DNA of 64,000 nucleotides, from assembly GCA_030146875.1 (NCBI GenBank), contig JASLAX010000011.1, forward strand, positions 1 through 64,000, read 5' to 3'. Position numbers and translations under genes: made by a program. The notes below the pieces were generated by a model, which searched no databases, had not been told where the DNA came from, and saw nothing but the letters and a program-made list of their open reading frames with translations. Below, one piece after another: positions 63,271-64,000 of the stretch; the stretch's first letter is position 1; each line of letters begins with the position of its first letter. The stretch comes from Longimicrobiaceae bacterium. GTDB taxonomy: Bacteria > Gemmatimonadota > Gemmatimonadetes > Longimicrobiales > Longimicrobiaceae.

Positions 63271-64000
63271 ATGAGAGTCCCCAAGCGCGCCGTCGCCCTG
63301 GTCCTGCTCCTCGTCGCCGTGGCGGTGGGGGTGTCGTCGTGCTCGCCGGGGTACGTGCTGCGCGCGGCGTGGGAGGAGATGAAGATCCTGCGGGCCCGCC
63401 AGCCCATCGCCGAGATGGTCGCGGATCCGCGGACCGAGCCCGAAACGCGCGAGAAGCTGAAGCTGGTGCTGGAGGCGCGGGGCTTCGCGGCCGACTCGCT
63501 GCGGCTCAAGGCCGGGAAGAGCTACACCCTCTTCTCCAAGGTCGATTCCGACACGCTGGCCCTGGTCCTCTCCGCCGCGCGGAAGGACCGGTTCCAGGCC
63601 CACACCTGGTGGTTCCCCATCGTGGGACACGTTCCCTACAAGGGCTTCTTCCGCGAGGAGGACGCCCGTAAGGAGATGGCGAAGCTGGAGGCGAAGGGCT
63701 TCGACGTCTACCTCCGTCCTACCGCCGCGTTCAGCACCCTGGGGTGGTTCACCGACCCGCTGCTCTCCACCCTGCTGCGCTACGACTCCGTCTCGCTCGC
63801 GAACACGGTGATCCACGAGATCACCCACAACACGTTCTATGCGGGCGGCGAGGCGATGTTCAACGAGAGCTTCGCCTCGTTCGTCGGCAGCCGCGGCGCC
63901 ATCCAGCTGTTCTGCGGGCGGGGAGCGGCGGAGGCGGAGCGGTGCGAGCGCGCGAAGGGGGAGTGGCACGACGACCTGGTCTTCGGCGCGTTCATGGAGC
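63271..64000 (+). CDS. Predicted aminopeptidase (COG4324-like), 3' end outside the window
   Basis: Signal or anchor peptide MRVPKRAVALVLLLVAVAVG with VSSCS (possible lipobox), then a helical part containing SPGYVLRAAWEEMKILRARQ and PIVGHVPYKGFFREEDARKE. The zinc motif is VIHEITHNTFYAGGEAMFNE (HExxH and downstream Glu), followed by SFASFVGSRGAIQLF. This order matches the COG4324 predicted aminopeptidases. The frame is still open at the window end, so the last ~100 residues are missing. ATG 63271 is 40 bases after map. Confidence 0.85.
   Translation, partial: MRVPKRAVALVLLLVAVAVGVSSCSPGYVLRAAWEEMKILRARQPIAEMVADPRTEPETREKLKLVLEARGFAADSLRLKAGKSYTLFSKVDSDTLALVLSAARKDRFQAHTWWFPIVGHVPYKGFFREEDARKEMAKLEAKGFDVYLRPTAAFSTLGWFTDPLLSTLLRYDSVSLANTVIHEITHNTFYAGGEAMFNESFASFVGSRGAIQLFCGRGAAEAERCERAKGEWHDDLVFGAFME

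Overview
The window is a GC-rich chromosomal segment from a Gram-negative-type bacterium. The many lipoproteins with GC-type lipoboxes, two LpxD-like acyltransferases and a 9-Cys peptide with a KIKLDLEALSVESF leader fit Gemmatimonadota, probably Longimicrobiales. This taxonomic placement is inferred from gene content and needs a marker-gene check.

Left part (1-21.7 kb). It holds a partial unknown gene, the SelO AMP-transferase, a convergent c-di-GMP pair (GAF-GGDEF and GAF-HD-GYP sharing their stop codons), an MFS exporter, and five tandem lipoprotein genes of which two are paralogues. These are followed by a DUF6986 aldolase-like protein, a TPR-GGDEF protein, DUF72, cupin and WD40 proteins, a membrane protein and two adjacent LpxD-like proteins. 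One LpxD copy has the N-terminal domain but lacks the catalytic His. The other has the His but lacks the N-terminal domain.

Middle part (21.7-39.7 kb). A TIR-domain protein sits in DNA visibly poorer in GC than its surroundings and looks imported. It is followed by a nucleoside/guanine deaminase, the orphan Cys-rich RiPP-type precursor, an EamA transporter, a PD-(D/E)XK-like protein and a ParE-type toxin-antitoxin pair. A tight operon then encodes the whole urate-to-ureidoglycolate route (allantoinase, allantoicase, OHCU decarboxylase, HIU hydrolase, uricase), led by a 65-codon unknown ORF. Next to it, a 1434-residue Rhs polymorphic toxin is followed on the same strand by six small immunity-type genes, two of them broken by frameshifts.

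Right part (39.8-64 kb). This holds an S-adenosylhomocysteinase-like enzyme, DinB, AHSA1 and LURP-one family genes, an MBL-fold hydrolase, a three-gene xanthine dehydrogenase operon, a lytic transglycosylase and a topoisomerase IB. It continues with a metallophosphoesterase/nucleotidyltransferase pair, a PspA-like coiled-coil protein, a Tyr-Asp-Arg-rich disordered protein and a cyclic-nucleotide-binding-domain/aspartase fusion. The last genes encode Fpg/Nei glycosylase, a PabB-PabC fusion, methionine aminopeptidase and a partial predicted aminopeptidase.

Three separate loci (deaminase, xanthine dehydrogenase, ureide operon) together give a route guanine - xanthine - urate - allantoin - allantoate - ureidoglycolate plus urea. 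Ureidoglycolate lyase, urease and the XDH maturation factor were not found in the window. Many gene ends carry long GC-rich perfect hairpins, mostly without a clear T-tract. No rRNA, tRNA, CRISPR array or insertion sequence was found.
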